Shown one piece after another: positions 34,823 through 43,055 of a stretch of DNA of 64,000 nt (within the stretch, counting starts at the first letter, position 1; each line of letters begins with the position of its first letter). The stretch covers positions 60,043-124,042 of the forward strand of contig NZ_JABUBU010000007.1 of the NCBI RefSeq assembly GCF_019834675.1, given 5' to 3'. This DNA is from Rhodococcoides corynebacterioides. Lineage in GTDB: Bacteria; Actinomycetota; Actinomycetes; Mycobacteriales; Mycobacteriaceae. The notes below the pieces were generated by a model. That model did not search any database and was not told the DNA's origin. It saw nothing but the letters and a program-made list of their open reading frames with translations. Made by a program: the position numbers and the translations under genes.

Positions 34823-34862
34823 GAGAACACCCCGGCCGCTCGTGAGCGGCCGGGATGTTCTC
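34823..34862. terminator. Bidirectional terminator between convergent genes
   Basis: Long hairpin: GAGAACA (34823-34829) with TGTTCTC (34856-34862) outside, CCGGCCGCTC (34832-34841) with GAGCGGCCGG (34844-34853) inside, and one mismatch between them. It lies between the CMD-family stop (34815) and the lpd stop (34872). Confidence 0.75.
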
Positions 34863-34871
34863 ATCGACGGA

Positions 34872-36275
34872 TCAGAAGTTGATCATGTGCCCGGCGAGAC
34901 CGTGGATGGCCTCCTGCAGGGCTTCGCTGAGCGTCGGGTGCGTGTGCACGTTGCGGGCCAGCTCGGTGGCGGTGAGGTCCCACTTCTGCGCGAGGGTGAG
35001 CTCGGGCAGCAGCTCGGAGACGTCGGGGCCGATGAGGTGGCCGCCGAGCAGTTCGCCGTGCTGCGTGTCCGCGATGAGCTTGACGAAGCCCGTCGGGTCG
35101 CCGAGGCCGTGCGCCTTGCCGTTGGCCGTCATGGGGAACGTGGCGACCTTGATGTCGTGGCCCGCGTCCTTGGCCTGAGCCTCGGTCAGACCGAAGCTGG
35201 CCACCTGCGGCTGGCAGAACGTCGCGCGCGGCATGAAGCGGTAGTCGTCGATCGGCAGCGTCTCGGCTCCGCCGATGGTCTCGGCGGCGACGACGCCCTG
35301 CGCCTCGGCGACGTGCGCCAACTGCAGCTTGGCGGTGACGTCACCGATCGCGTAGATGTGCGGGACGTTGGTGCGCATCACCGAGTCGATCGCGATGGCG
35401 CCGCGGTCGGTGAGCTCGACGCCGGTCTTGTCGAGCCCGAAGCCCTCGACGCGGGGAGCGAAGCCCACGGACTGCATGACCTTGTCCACGGTGACCGTCT
35501 CGGTCTCGCCGGACTTGTTGTTCTTGATCGCGACGGTGACCTTGCTGCCGTCGTCGTCGATGCTCTGCACGGCGGCGCCGGTCATGATCTTCACGCCGAG
35601 CTTCTTGTACTGCTTGGCGATCTCCTTCGAGACGTCCTCGTCCTCGTTGGGGAGAGCGCGGTCGAGGAACTCGACGATGGTGACGTCCACGCCGTAGTTC
35701 TTCAGGACGTAGCCGAACTCCATGCCGATGGCGCCGGCGCCCACGATGAGGATCGACCCGGGCAGATCCTTGGTCATGATCTGCTCTTCGTAGGTGACGA
35801 CGTTCTCGCTCAGCGAGGTGCCGGGCAGCAGCTTGGTGGTGCTGCCGGTGGAGATGATCGCGTTGTCGAACGTGACCGTCTCGGTGCCGCCCTTGCTCAT
35901 CTCGACCGAGATGGTGTTGGCGTCGGTGAACGAGCCCTTCCCGTCGAACTGGTCGATCTTGTTCTTCTTCATCAGGAAGTGAATGCCCTTGACGCGGCCG
36001 TCCGCGACCTTGCGGCTGCGATCGTAGGCAGCGCCGAAGTCGAACGACACGTCACCGGAGATGCCGAACTGCTTGGCCTCCTTGGTGAACAGGTGCGCCA
36101 GTTCGGCGTTGCGCAGCAGAGCCTTGGACGGGATGCATCCCACGTTGAGGCACACCCCGCCCCAGTACTTCTGCTCGACGATGGCGGTTTTCAGGCCCAG
36201 CTGCGCCGCGCGGATGGCAGCGACGTATCCACCGGGACCGGCTCCGAGGACGACGACGTCATAGTGTGAGGTCAC
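34872..36275 (-). CDS. lpd: Dihydrolipoyl dehydrogenase (E3)
   Basis: 467 residues. Flavoprotein E3 of 2-oxoacid dehydrogenase complexes; in M. tuberculosis the LpdC counterpart also serves peroxynitrite reductase. FAD-binding [21 protein letters not shown]; redox disulfide [19 protein letters not shown]-binding [20 protein letters not shown]; second FAD contact [10 protein letters not shown]; catalytic His-Glu dyad in [14 protein letters not shown]. All essential residues are intact. It starts with GTG at 36275, with TAAGGT eight bases upstream. First gene of the conserved lpd-to-fadB2 block. Confidence 0.96.
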   Translation of the reverse strand: MTSHYDVVVLGAGPGGYVAAIRAAQLGLKTAIVEQKYWGGVCLNVGCIPSKALLRNAELAHLFTKEAKQFGISGDVSFDFGAAYDRSRKVADGRVKGIHFLMKKNKIDQFDGKGSFTDANTISVEMSKGGTETVTFDNAIISTGSTTKLLPGTSLSENVVTYEEQIMTKDLPGSILIVGAGAIGMEFGYVLKNYGVDVTIVEFLDRALPNEDEDVSKEIAKQYKKLGVKIMTGAAVQSIDDDGSKVTVAIKNNKSGETETVTVDKVMQSVGFAPRVEGFGLDKTGVELTDRGAIAIDSVMRTNVPHIYAIGDVTAKLQLAHVAEAQGVVAAETIGGAETLPIDDYRFMPRATFCQPQVASFGLTEAQAKDAGHDIKVATFPMTANGKAHGLGDPTGFVKLIADTQHGELLGGHLIGPDVSELLPELTLAQKWDLTATELARNVHTHPTLSEALQEAIHGLAGHMINF

Positions 36276-36382
36276 GGTGCCTCACCTTAGTCCCGTTGCC
36301 TCCGCCACACGAGGCGCGGTCCGTGAACCGGGCTTTTCGTGCTTAGTGTTCGTTCCGGCCAGGCCGGTCGTGTCGGTGTCGC

Positions 36383-37231
36383 TCAGTCCGGGATCATGTC
36401 GAACGTGTCGGGGTTGGGGCCGGTGCGGCCGTCCTCGCCCTTGTCGAGCGCGGTGATGTCCTGCATCTGCCGGTCGTCGAGGGTGAAGTCGAAGATGTCG
36501 AAGTTGGCCTCGACCCGCTCGCGGGTGACCGACTTGGGGAAGACGATGTCCCCGCGCTGGATGTGCCAGCGCAGCGTGACCTGGGCGGTGGACTTGCCGA
36601 CGTCCTGCGCGATGCGCTCGAGCTCGGGGTCGTCGAGCACCTTGCCCTGCGCGATCGGCGACCACGCCTCGGTGGCGATGCCGTGCTCGGAGCCGTAGGC
36701 GCGCACCTGCTCGTTGACGAAGTACGGGTGCACCTCGATCTGGTTGACGGCCGGCACGGTGTCGGTCTCGGCGGCCAGCTTCTCGAGGTGGGGCACCTGG
36801 AAGTTGGAGACGCCGATGCTGCGGGCCCGGCCGTCGCGCTGGAACTCCTCGAGCACCTTCCACGTGGAGACGTAGTCGCCGTCGTAGCGGGTGGGCAGCG
36901 GCCAGTGGATGAGGAACAGGTCGACGTAGTCGGTGCCGAGCTTCTCGAGCGTCTCGTCGAAGGAACGCCGCGCGTCGTCGGGCCGGTGGAAGCCGTTGTT
37001 CAGCTTGCTGGTGATCCACACCTGGTCGCGGTCGACGCCGGAATCGCGCACGCCCTGGCCGGTCTCGGCCTCGTTGCCGTACATCTGGGCGGTGTCGAGG
37101 TGCCGGTAGCCGACCTCGATGGCGGTGCGGACGGCGTCGGCCGTCTTCTCGGGTTCGATCTGGAAGACCCCGAAGCCCAGCTGCGGGATGCTGCGGCCGT
37201 CGTTCAGGGACACGGTGGGGACTGCACTCAT
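36383..37231 (-). CDS. Aldo/keto reductase
   Basis: 282 residues, TIM-barrel NADPH oxidoreductase. Family marks: IPQLGFGVFQIEPEKT, the catalytic tetrad residues Asp/Tyr in HLDTAQMYGNEAETG, Lys in WITSKLNNGFH and His in LFLIHWPLP. Cofactor residues include IGVSNFQVPHLEKL and FPKSVTRERVEANFDIFDF. It resembles the Corynebacteriales 2,5-diketo-gluconic-acid-reductase-like group. The physiological substrate is unknown. A repeat-free 106-bp gap follows to lpd. Confidence 0.9.
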   Translation of the reverse strand: MSAVPTVSLNDGRSIPQLGFGVFQIEPEKTADAVRTAIEVGYRHLDTAQMYGNEAETGQGVRDSGVDRDQVWITSKLNNGFHRPDDARRSFDETLEKLGTDYVDLFLIHWPLPTRYDGDYVSTWKVLEEFQRDGRARSIGVSNFQVPHLEKLAAETDTVPAVNQIEVHPYFVNEQVRAYGSEHGIATEAWSPIAQGKVLDDPELERIAQDVGKSTAQVTLRWHIQRGDIVFPKSVTRERVEANFDIFDFTLDDRQMQDITALDKGEDGRTGPNPDTFDMIPD

Positions 37232-37331
37232 GATCGTGGAAACTCCTCGTCTCGACTTGCGGTACTCCGCGGGTACCCCGTTGCCCTCCCGATCACGCCC
37301 GCGCCCCGGCCCGAGACGCGATGATGGGGCG

Positions 37332-37769
37332 ATGACGGACTTCAACGAGCAGATCATCCGCGAGTTCCGCGAGAACGGCGGCCGGGTGTCCACCGCCGGA
37401 TTCGGGGACAACCTGGTGGTGCTCCACTCGATCGGCGCCCGCAGCGGCGAGGTGCGACTGAACCCCCTGTTCGCCCTCCGCGAGGACGACGGGTGGCTGG
37501 TGGTGGGCTCGGCCGCGGGCTCTCCCAAGGATCCGGCGTGGGTGCACAACCTCCGCGCGCATCCGCGCATCGAGATGGAGGTACCGGAGGACGGGAGCGT
37601 GCGGACCGTCGAGGTCGACGTCACCGAGATCGACGCGGACGAGTCGGACCCGGCGGCGTGGTCGGCGCGGTGGGACCGCTTCACGGCCGCGTCGAGCGGA
37701 TTCCTCGACTACCTGACCACCGCGGAGGGTCGGCGGTTCCCGATCTTCCGACTGACGCCGGCGTCCTGA
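37332..37769 (+). CDS. Nitroreductase family deazaflavin-dependent oxidoreductase (Ddn-like)
   Basis: 145 residues, split beta-barrel F420-dependent enzyme. Conserved: IIREFRENGGRV, LVVLHSIGARSGEVRLNPLF, VVGSAAGSPKDPAWVHNLRAHPRI (F420 phosphate region). Ddn of M. tuberculosis is a quinone reductase of this family and activates pretomanid. The ATG at 37332 sits six bases after GATGAT, a weak leaderless signal. Together with the PPOX-type gene at 12197 it indicates an F420-using organism. Confidence 0.88.
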   Translation: MTDFNEQIIREFRENGGRVSTAGFGDNLVVLHSIGARSGEVRLNPLFALREDDGWLVVGSAAGSPKDPAWVHNLRAHPRIEMEVPEDGSVRTVEVDVTEIDADESDPAAWSARWDRFTAASSGFLDYLTTAEGRRFPIFRLTPAS

Positions 37770-37772
37770 CGG

Positions 37773-38729
37773 CTAGACCCAGACCTCGCCCGCCACGCGC
37801 CGGAAGTTGCCGCCCGTCACCGCGTGGACGGCGTCGTCGTCCCACCCGCGGGCGCGCAGGACGTCCGGGATCGTCCGGGTGTCCTCCGGCGGAACCCACT
37901 GCAGCGGACCGTAGGCGGTGTACTCGGGTCCGAAGGCGTCCGGGTGCGCTGTCACCTCCGCGACGAAGTCCTCGTGGTCGAACGAGAAGTCCGAACCGAG
38001 GCCCACGTGGTCGATGCCGAGCAGGTCCACCCCGTACTCGACGTGGTCCGCCATCGCCTCGACCCGCGCGGCGCCGTCGTCGATCCCGTTGACGCCGAGG
38101 AAGATTCCGACGCCGTTGATGCCGACGACGCCTCCGGTCTCGGCGCACGCGCGAGCCTGCTCGTCGGTGATGTTGCGCGGATGTTCCCACAGCGCAGCGA
38201 AATTGGAGTGGCTGTAGATCATGGGTCGCTCGGTGACCGCGGCGATGTCCAGGCCGGTGCGGCGGGAGCAGTGGGACCCGTCGGCGGCCATGCCGGCCGC
38301 GTTCATCGCGCGCACCAGGTCGCGTCCGTAGGCGGTCAATCCGGTGTCGGTCGCGTCGAGACAGCCACAGCCCGCGGCGTTCTCGTGGTTGTAGGTCGGC
38401 AGCATCGACCGCACGCCGAGGCCCACGAAGTACGCGACGTTGCCCGGGTCACCGTCCAGCGGGGCCGAGTCCTCGAGGTCGAACGCCAGGCCCAGCATTC
38501 CGTCGGCCCAGGCCGCGTCCACGTCGTCGACCGTCCGGACGAGGCGGAATCGCGGGTCATCGTCCGCGCGGGCCGACCACCGCTCGATCAGGGCGGTGCT
38601 CGCCACACGATCCTGGGGCGAGTACCCGACGTTCACGGACAAGTACGCGCCGGTGCCGTACCGCGTGAGCGGAGCGATCTCCGCCTCGGGGTCGAGCGGC
38701 AGGCAGGTGTGCTGTTCCCACAGGCGCAT
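37773..38729 (-). CDS. Membrane dipeptidase (peptidase M19, renal dipeptidase family)
   Basis: 318 residues, amidohydrolase-type metal enzyme. Metal-ligand regions: WEQHTCLPL at the N-terminus (single His instead of HxD), GLAFDLEDSAPL (Glu), ADGSHCSRRTGLDI and MIYSHSNFAALWEHPRNI (His residues), and DHVGLGSDFSFD (Asp). The HxD variant at the N-terminus is shared with a subgroup of actinobacterial members, so substrate specificity may differ from true dipeptidases. It has no signal peptide, so it is cytoplasmic despite the family name. A 24-bp tandem repeat lies just upstream. Confidence 0.82.
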   Translation of the reverse strand: MRLWEQHTCLPLDPEAEIAPLTRYGTGAYLSVNVGYSPQDRVASTALIERWSARADDDPRFRLVRTVDDVDAAWADGMLGLAFDLEDSAPLDGDPGNVAYFVGLGVRSMLPTYNHENAAGCGCLDATDTGLTAYGRDLVRAMNAAGMAADGSHCSRRTGLDIAAVTERPMIYSHSNFAALWEHPRNITDEQARACAETGGVVGINGVGIFLGVNGIDDGAARVEAMADHVEYGVDLLGIDHVGLGSDFSFDHEDFVAEVTAHPDAFGPEYTAYGPLQWVPPEDTRTIPDVLRARGWDDDAVHAVTGGNFRRVAGEVWV

Positions 38730-38770
38730 GGTGGGTCAGCATGTCACGCGACAGGGCGGTGCCGCTGGGC

Positions 38771-38834
38771 GCGTCAGCGGCGGTGCCGCCCTGCGCGTCA
38801 GCGGCGGTGCCGCCCTCCGCGTCAGCGGCGGTGG
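38771..38834. repeat. 24-bp tandem repeat (minisatellite) carrying in-phase stop codons
   Basis: Units start at 38771, 38795 and 38819 (gcgtcagcggcggtgccgcc core), with a degenerate copy before 38771. The third unit enters the 3' end of the next gene and contains its stop codon. The same TGA recurs every 24 bases in the same frame. Each unit includes a GGCGG-tg-CCGCC hairpin. It lies in the upstream region of the dipeptidase gene. Confidence 0.85.
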
Positions 38835-39457
38835 TCCTTGTCGGCGCTCAGGGCGGCCCGGATCAGCTCGACGGGTGCGGGCCGTTCCACCGACGCGGTG
38901 GTGACGGCCAGGCCGTGCACCATCCAGTGGCGGGCGTGGATCGCGCGGGCCAGCCGGAGCCGTCCGCGCAGGTCGCCGACCGGCACGGCGGTGGCGCCGG
39001 TGGAGCGGACGGCGTCACCGGAGTAGATGCGCAGACCGGACCCCGGATCCGCGACGGGCGACCGCAGGACGGACGCCGCCACGCGGTCGGCGAGCAGACG
39101 CAGGCCGCGGCGACCGCGGCGGGTGCCGACGACCATGCCCACCCCGACACCGTCGGCGGTGGCGAGCAGGCGGGCGATGTCCGCGGCGCGCCAGTGGCGA
39201 TCGGCGCCGGGATCGTCGACGACGACGATGCGGTCGAACCCGAGCACCTCGACGGTGGTCGCGCCGGTGACGGGACGCACCGTCGCCGCCGGGAGGACGG
39301 TGCGGACGGCGTCCTGGACGGCCTGGGAGCCGGCGCGGTCCGCGGCGACGCAGACCAGCGTGCCGGCGGTCGCGGGGTCGGCCGCCAGGGGCCGGGTGGT
39401 CATCCCGAACGGCCGGGGACGAGCGGTCTCGTGCTCGGTCTCGTGCGATACGGACAT
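38822..39457 (-). CDS. Hypothetical protein with glycosyltransferase-2-like C-terminal part
   Basis: 211 residues. The middle and end (IARLLATADGVGVGMVVGTRRGRRGL, then LLADRVAASVLRSPVADPGSGLRIYSGDAVR) resemble the second half of DPM1-type GT2 polyprenyl-phosphate sugar transferases, where a VxDPxSGxR-like segment is conserved. The nucleotide-sugar binding N-terminal half (the usual DD motif after the third strand) is not clearly present: residues 45-100 show only FDRIVVVDDPGAD. It may be a degraded or repurposed GT-A fold. It has no membrane helix. The stop codon lies in the tandem repeat. Function unknown. Confidence 0.5.
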   Translation of the reverse strand: MSVSHETEHETARPRPFGMTTRPLAADPATAGTLVCVAADRAGSQAVQDAVRTVLPAATVRPVTGATTVEVLGFDRIVVVDDPGADRHWRAADIARLLATADGVGVGMVVGTRRGRRGLRLLADRVAASVLRSPVADPGSGLRIYSGDAVRSTGATAVPVGDLRGRLRLARAIHARHWMVHGLAVTTASVERPAPVELIRAALSADKDHRR

Positions 39458-39605
39458 ACGATCACCTTCGGTCGGCCCGTCCCGGTGGTTCGGCGGGCTA
39501 CTACTGTTCCTACACCGCAAACCTACCATTTCCCCGTTTTGGGCGCCATTGTTCGATCAACGGACGGTTCTCGTCGACGACGGTGGCGGGACACAGCGGG
39601 GCACA

Positions 39606-41678
39606 ATGGGGCCGGTGACGGACCCCTACCTCTGGCTCGAGGACGTGACCGGCGCCGATGCGCTCGAGCACGTGACCTCGCGCAACCGCCGGACCCTCGC
39701 CGAGTTCGCCGACGACGCCGAGTTCACCCACCTCGAGCAGCGCCTGCGCGACATTCTCGACACCGACGCGCGCATCCCGTACGTCCGGCGCCGGGGCCGC
39801 TCCCTCTACAACTTCTGGAAGGACGCGGCGCACCCGCGCGGGGTGTGGCGGCGCACCACCCTCGAGCAGTACCGGACGGACGATCCGGACTGGGACGTCC
39901 TGCTGGATCTCGACGCGCTCGCCGCCGCCGAGGACGAGAACTGGGTGTGGTCCGGCGCGCAGGTCCTCCGGCCCGGCTTCGACCGCGCCCTCGTCTCCCT
40001 GTCCCGCGGCGGCGCGGACGCCACGGTGATCCGCGAATTCGACCTGACCACACGGACGTTCGTCGATCCGTCCAGCGGGGGGTTCATCGTCCCCGAGGCC
40101 AAGACGGACATCGGGTGGATCGACACCGACACCGTCTACGTCGGCACCGACACGGGGCCGGGCAGCCTCACCACCTCCGGTTATCCGCGCCGGGCCCAGC
40201 GGTGGCGGCGCGGCACCCCGCTGCACGACGCGCCCGTCGTGGTCGAGGGTGACCCCGCCGACGTCGCCGTGTCGGTGGGATTCGACCCCACCGAGGGCTA
40301 CTCCCGCAGCGTCGTCACGCGCGCGACCGGGTTCTTCGACAGCGAGGTCTCCGTCCTCGGACCCGACGACCGGCCGATCCGGATCGACGCCCCCACCGAC
40401 GCGTCGATCTCCCTGCACCGGGAATGGCTGCTGATCCGCACCACCACCGCGTGGACCCTGGACGGGGTCGAGCACGCCGCCGGCACGCTCCTCGTCGCGC
40501 GGGTGGACGACTGGATCGCGGGAGATCGACGGGTGCGCACCGTGTTCCGGCCCGACGCGCACACCTCGCTCCACCAGGTGGCCTGGACCGAGAACCACCT
40601 GCTGCTGGTCGTGCTCGAGGACGTGCGCTCGGCGGTCGTCGTCGTCACGCTCGGCGGGGACGGTGCCGGAGGCGAGGAGGTGCGCACCGAGCGCCTCACC
40701 GGACTCCCCGAGAACGCGTCGGTGAGCATCGTCGGCACCGATCCCGACGACGGCGGCGACGAGTTCTTCCTCGACGTGGGCAACTACGTGACCCCGTCGA
40801 CGCTGCTCCGCGGGACGGTGGGGGGACCGCTCGAGGTGCTGCGCCGCTCCCCCGCCTTCTTCGACGCGGACGGCCTCACCGTCGATCAGTTCTTCGCGAC
40901 GTCCGAGGACGGCACCCGCATTCCGTACTTCGTCGTGCACCGGGCACGGTCCACGGACGGGGATGCGGACCAGCCCGGCCCGACGCTCCTCTACGCGTAC
41001 GGCGGCTTCGAGGTCTCGCTCACGCCGTCGTACAGCGGCATCGTCGGCGCCGCCTGGCTCGAACGTGGCGGCACCTACGTCGTCGCCAATCTCCGCGGCG
41101 GCGGCGAGTACGGGCCGGCCTGGCACACCGACGTCCGGGTCGCCGGTCGGCACAAGGTGCACGAGGACTTCGCCGCCGTCGCACGGGATCTCGTCGACCG
41201 GGGCATCACCACCGCGGACCGGTTGGGGGCGCGCGGCGGCAGCAACGGCGGACTGCTCATGGGCATCGCGCTGACGAAGTACCCGGAGTTGTTCGGCGCC
41301 ATCGTCTGTCAGGTCCCGCTGCTGGACATGAAGCGCTACCACCTGCTGCTGGCGGGCGCGTCGTGGATGGCCGAGTACGGCGACCCCGATGATCCCGACG
41401 ACTGGGCCGTCATCTCCGAGTACTCGCCGTACCAGAACGTCAGGCGCCCCGGCGAATCCGGCCCGCAGTACCCGCCGGTGCTCATCACCACGTCCACGCG
41501 GGACGACCGCGTGCACCCCGGTCACGCGCGCAAGATGGCGGCGCGGCTCGAGGAGTACGGCCACGACGTGTCGTACTACGAGAACATCGAAGGCGGCCAC
41601 GGCGGCGCTGCCGACAACAAGCAGGTCGCCTTCACCTCGGCCCTCGCCTTCACCTTCCTGTGGCGGATGTTGACCTGA
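39606..41678 (+). CDS. S9 family serine peptidase (prolyl oligopeptidase type)
   Basis: 690 residues. An N-terminal beta-propeller-like region (~1-420, starting DPYLWLEDVTGADALEHV) is followed by a peptidase domain. Catalytic Ser546 lies in ARGGSNGGLLMG, the Asp at 633/634 in TSTRDDRVHPGH and His665 in EGGHGGAADNK. It is an intracellular enzyme that cleaves short peptides after proline or basic residues. Family members with WLEDV at the N-terminus are typical actinobacterial S9A/oligopeptidase-like enzymes. A GTG nine bases downstream is an alternative start. Confidence 0.92.
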   Translation: MGPVTDPYLWLEDVTGADALEHVTSRNRRTLAEFADDAEFTHLEQRLRDILDTDARIPYVRRRGRSLYNFWKDAAHPRGVWRRTTLEQYRTDDPDWDVLLDLDALAAAEDENWVWSGAQVLRPGFDRALVSLSRGGADATVIREFDLTTRTFVDPSSGGFIVPEAKTDIGWIDTDTVYVGTDTGPGSLTTSGYPRRAQRWRRGTPLHDAPVVVEGDPADVAVSVGFDPTEGYSRSVVTRATGFFDSEVSVLGPDDRPIRIDAPTDASISLHREWLLIRTTTAWTLDGVEHAAGTLLVARVDDWIAGDRRVRTVFRPDAHTSLHQVAWTENHLLLVVLEDVRSAVVVVTLGGDGAGGEEVRTERLTGLPENASVSIVGTDPDDGGDEFFLDVGNYVTPSTLLRGTVGGPLEVLRRSPAFFDADGLTVDQFFATSEDGTRIPYFVVHRARSTDGDADQPGPTLLYAYGGFEVSLTPSYSGIVGAAWLERGGTYVVANLRGGGEYGPAWHTDVRVAGRHKVHEDFAAVARDLVDRGITTADRLGARGGSNGGLLMGIALTKYPELFGAIVCQVPLLDMKRYHLLLAGASWMAEYGDPDDPDDWAVISEYSPYQNVRRPGESGPQYPPVLITTSTRDDRVHPGHARKMAARLEEYGHDVSYYENIEGGHGGAADNKQVAFTSALAFTFLWRMLT

Positions 41679-41709
41679 TCGGTCCGCTGTATCCCCGTGC
41701 CGAACCCAG

Positions 41710-42612
41710 TCAGTCGGCGTCGGGATCGGCCGGGCCCACGATCGACGGGTCCGGCCGACCCACCACGTCGTGATCCTTGTTCGCGTAGTCGAATCGGGCC
41801 AGGACGTGGCGCATCGACTCGAGCCGGGCGCGCTTCTTGTCGTTGCTCTTCACCGTGATCCACGGTGCGTGGTCGGTGTGCGTCAGGCGGAACATGTCCT
41901 CCTTCGCCTGCGTGTACGCCTCCCACTTGTCCAGCGACGCCAGATCCATCGGGGAGAGCTTCCACTGCCGCACCGGGTCCACCTGGCGGATCGCGAAGCG
42001 GGTGCGCTGCTCGGACTGCGAGACGGAGAACCAGAACTTGGTGAGGTGGATGCCGTCGTCGACCAGCATCTTCTCGAACAGCGGCACCTGCGCGAGGAAG
42101 CGGTGGTACTCGTCGTCGGTGCAGAACCCCATCACGCGCTCGACGCCGGCGCGGTTGTACCAGGAGCGGTCGAACAGCACCAGCTCGCCGGCGGCGGGCA
42201 GGTGCGCGACGTAACGCTGGAAGTACCACTGCGTCGACTCGCGCGTCGACGGCTTCTCCAGCGCGACCACCCGCGATCCGCGCGGGTTGAGGTGCTCGGT
42301 GAACCGCTTGATGGTGCCGCCCTTGCCGGCGGCGTCGCGGCCCTCGAAGACGATGACGTGCCGACCCCCGGTGGCCTTGATCCAGTTCTGCAGCTTGAGC
42401 AGCTCGATCTGCAGCAGACGCTTCGTCCCGTCGTATTCGCTGCGGGGGAACCGATGGTCGTAGGGGTACCCCTCGCGCCACGTGTCGACGGCGCGGCCGT
42501 CCGGGGCCACCAGCACCGGATCGTCGTCGTCGTCGTCCGAGACGGACCAGCCGGACCCGTCCGGCGTGGCGGACGGGGCGAGAGCAGGGGGGAACGCCGG
42601 GCGATCGGTCAC
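41710..42612 (-). CDS. ppk2: Polyphosphate kinase 2, class I-like
   Basis: 300 residues. The N-terminus contains an Asp run (SVSDDDDDDPVL, ~23-34). P-loop FEGRDAAGKGGTIKRFTEHLNP; lid and Walker-B FDRSWYNRAGVERVMGFC; WFSVSQSEQRTRF; PMDLASLDKWEAYTQAKEDMF; NDKKRARL. These match the class I PPK2 proteins such as M. tuberculosis Rv3232c, which favour polyphosphate-driven phosphorylation of nucleoside diphosphates. The GTG start at 42612 is tentative. Distinct from the class III-like copy at 18194. Confidence 0.9.
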   Translation of the reverse strand: MTDRPAFPPALAPSATPDGSGWSVSDDDDDDPVLVAPDGRAVDTWREGYPYDHRFPRSEYDGTKRLLQIELLKLQNWIKATGGRHVIVFEGRDAAGKGGTIKRFTEHLNPRGSRVVALEKPSTRESTQWYFQRYVAHLPAAGELVLFDRSWYNRAGVERVMGFCTDDEYHRFLAQVPLFEKMLVDDGIHLTKFWFSVSQSEQRTRFAIRQVDPVRQWKLSPMDLASLDKWEAYTQAKEDMFRLTHTDHAPWITVKSNDKKRARLESMRHVLARFDYANKDHDVVGRPDPSIVGPADPDAD

Positions 42613-42668
42613 GCCCGGCACCGTACGAGCCGTCGGGAACCGGCCGGTGACGTCCGCGTGAACGACGT

Positions 42669-42696
42669 GAGCCCCGCCCGTCACGGGGCGGGGCTC
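42669..42696 (-). terminator. Terminator hairpin of the 49-residue peptide gene
   Basis: An 11-bp perfect stem (GAGCCCCGCCC at 42669-42679 with GGGCGGGGCTC at 42686-42696) and six-base loop, 26 bases after the peptide stop codon. It separates this gene from ppk2. Confidence 0.65.
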
Positions 42697-42722
42697 GGTC
42701 GGACGTTCCGACGCGGTCGGGG

Positions 42723-42872
42723 TCAGGTCGGGTCGGCCTCGCTGCTTCCGCTGCCGGTGCCGGCGCCGTCGAACAGGCCGGAGAACAGGTCACCGATGCT
42801 GTCGAGGAAACTCTCGAAGATCGCGTCGAATCCGCCGGACAGGGTCTCGAGAAGAGTGTCGAGGAATTCCAT
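42723..42872 (-). CDS. Small acidic amphipathic peptide (49 residues), possible PorA/PorH-like channel peptide
   Basis: The frame from the ATG at 42872 encodes a 49-residue peptide beginning MEFLDTLLETLSGGFDAIFE and ending with the polar tail GTGSGSSEADPT. Over the first 34 residues, large hydrophobic side chains fall at 4, 8, 11, 15, 19, 22, 26, 29/30 and 33, one face of a helix. Acidic residues (2, 5, 9, 16, 20, 24, 28) line the other face, and there is no Lys or Arg. Size, acidity and lack of a signal peptide recall the PorA/PorH channel peptides of Corynebacterium, though I see no direct sequence identity. A ribosome-binding site (AAAGGAA) lies ~11 bases upstream and a terminator follows, so it looks like a monocistronic gene. 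Confidence 0.6.
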   Translation of the reverse strand: MEFLDTLLETLSGGFDAIFESFLDSIGDLFSGLFDGAGTGSGSSEADPT

Positions 42873-43055
42873 CTGCCGTTCGTTCCTTTCTCGGAGGCGA
42901 TCACCGCGCCGGATGCGGGCAACCTGTGAACACTCTCCGAATCAATCACGATCACCCGGCCGGCGGATGCCCTTTCGTCCGAAAAGTCACCATTCTCGGT
43001 GTGCGCCTCGTCCCGGTCGATCTCACCGTTTTTCGGGCTCGATCGGGTTCGGCGA

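Noticed and set aside
38771..38834. Possible CRISPR-like repeat array
   Set aside because: Units are directly adjacent with no unique spacers and there are no cas genes; it is a plain tandem repeat.
38822..39457. Full glycosyltransferase gene
   Set aside because: The nucleotide-sugar-binding half with its DxD-type motif could not be identified, so it is left as hypothetical.
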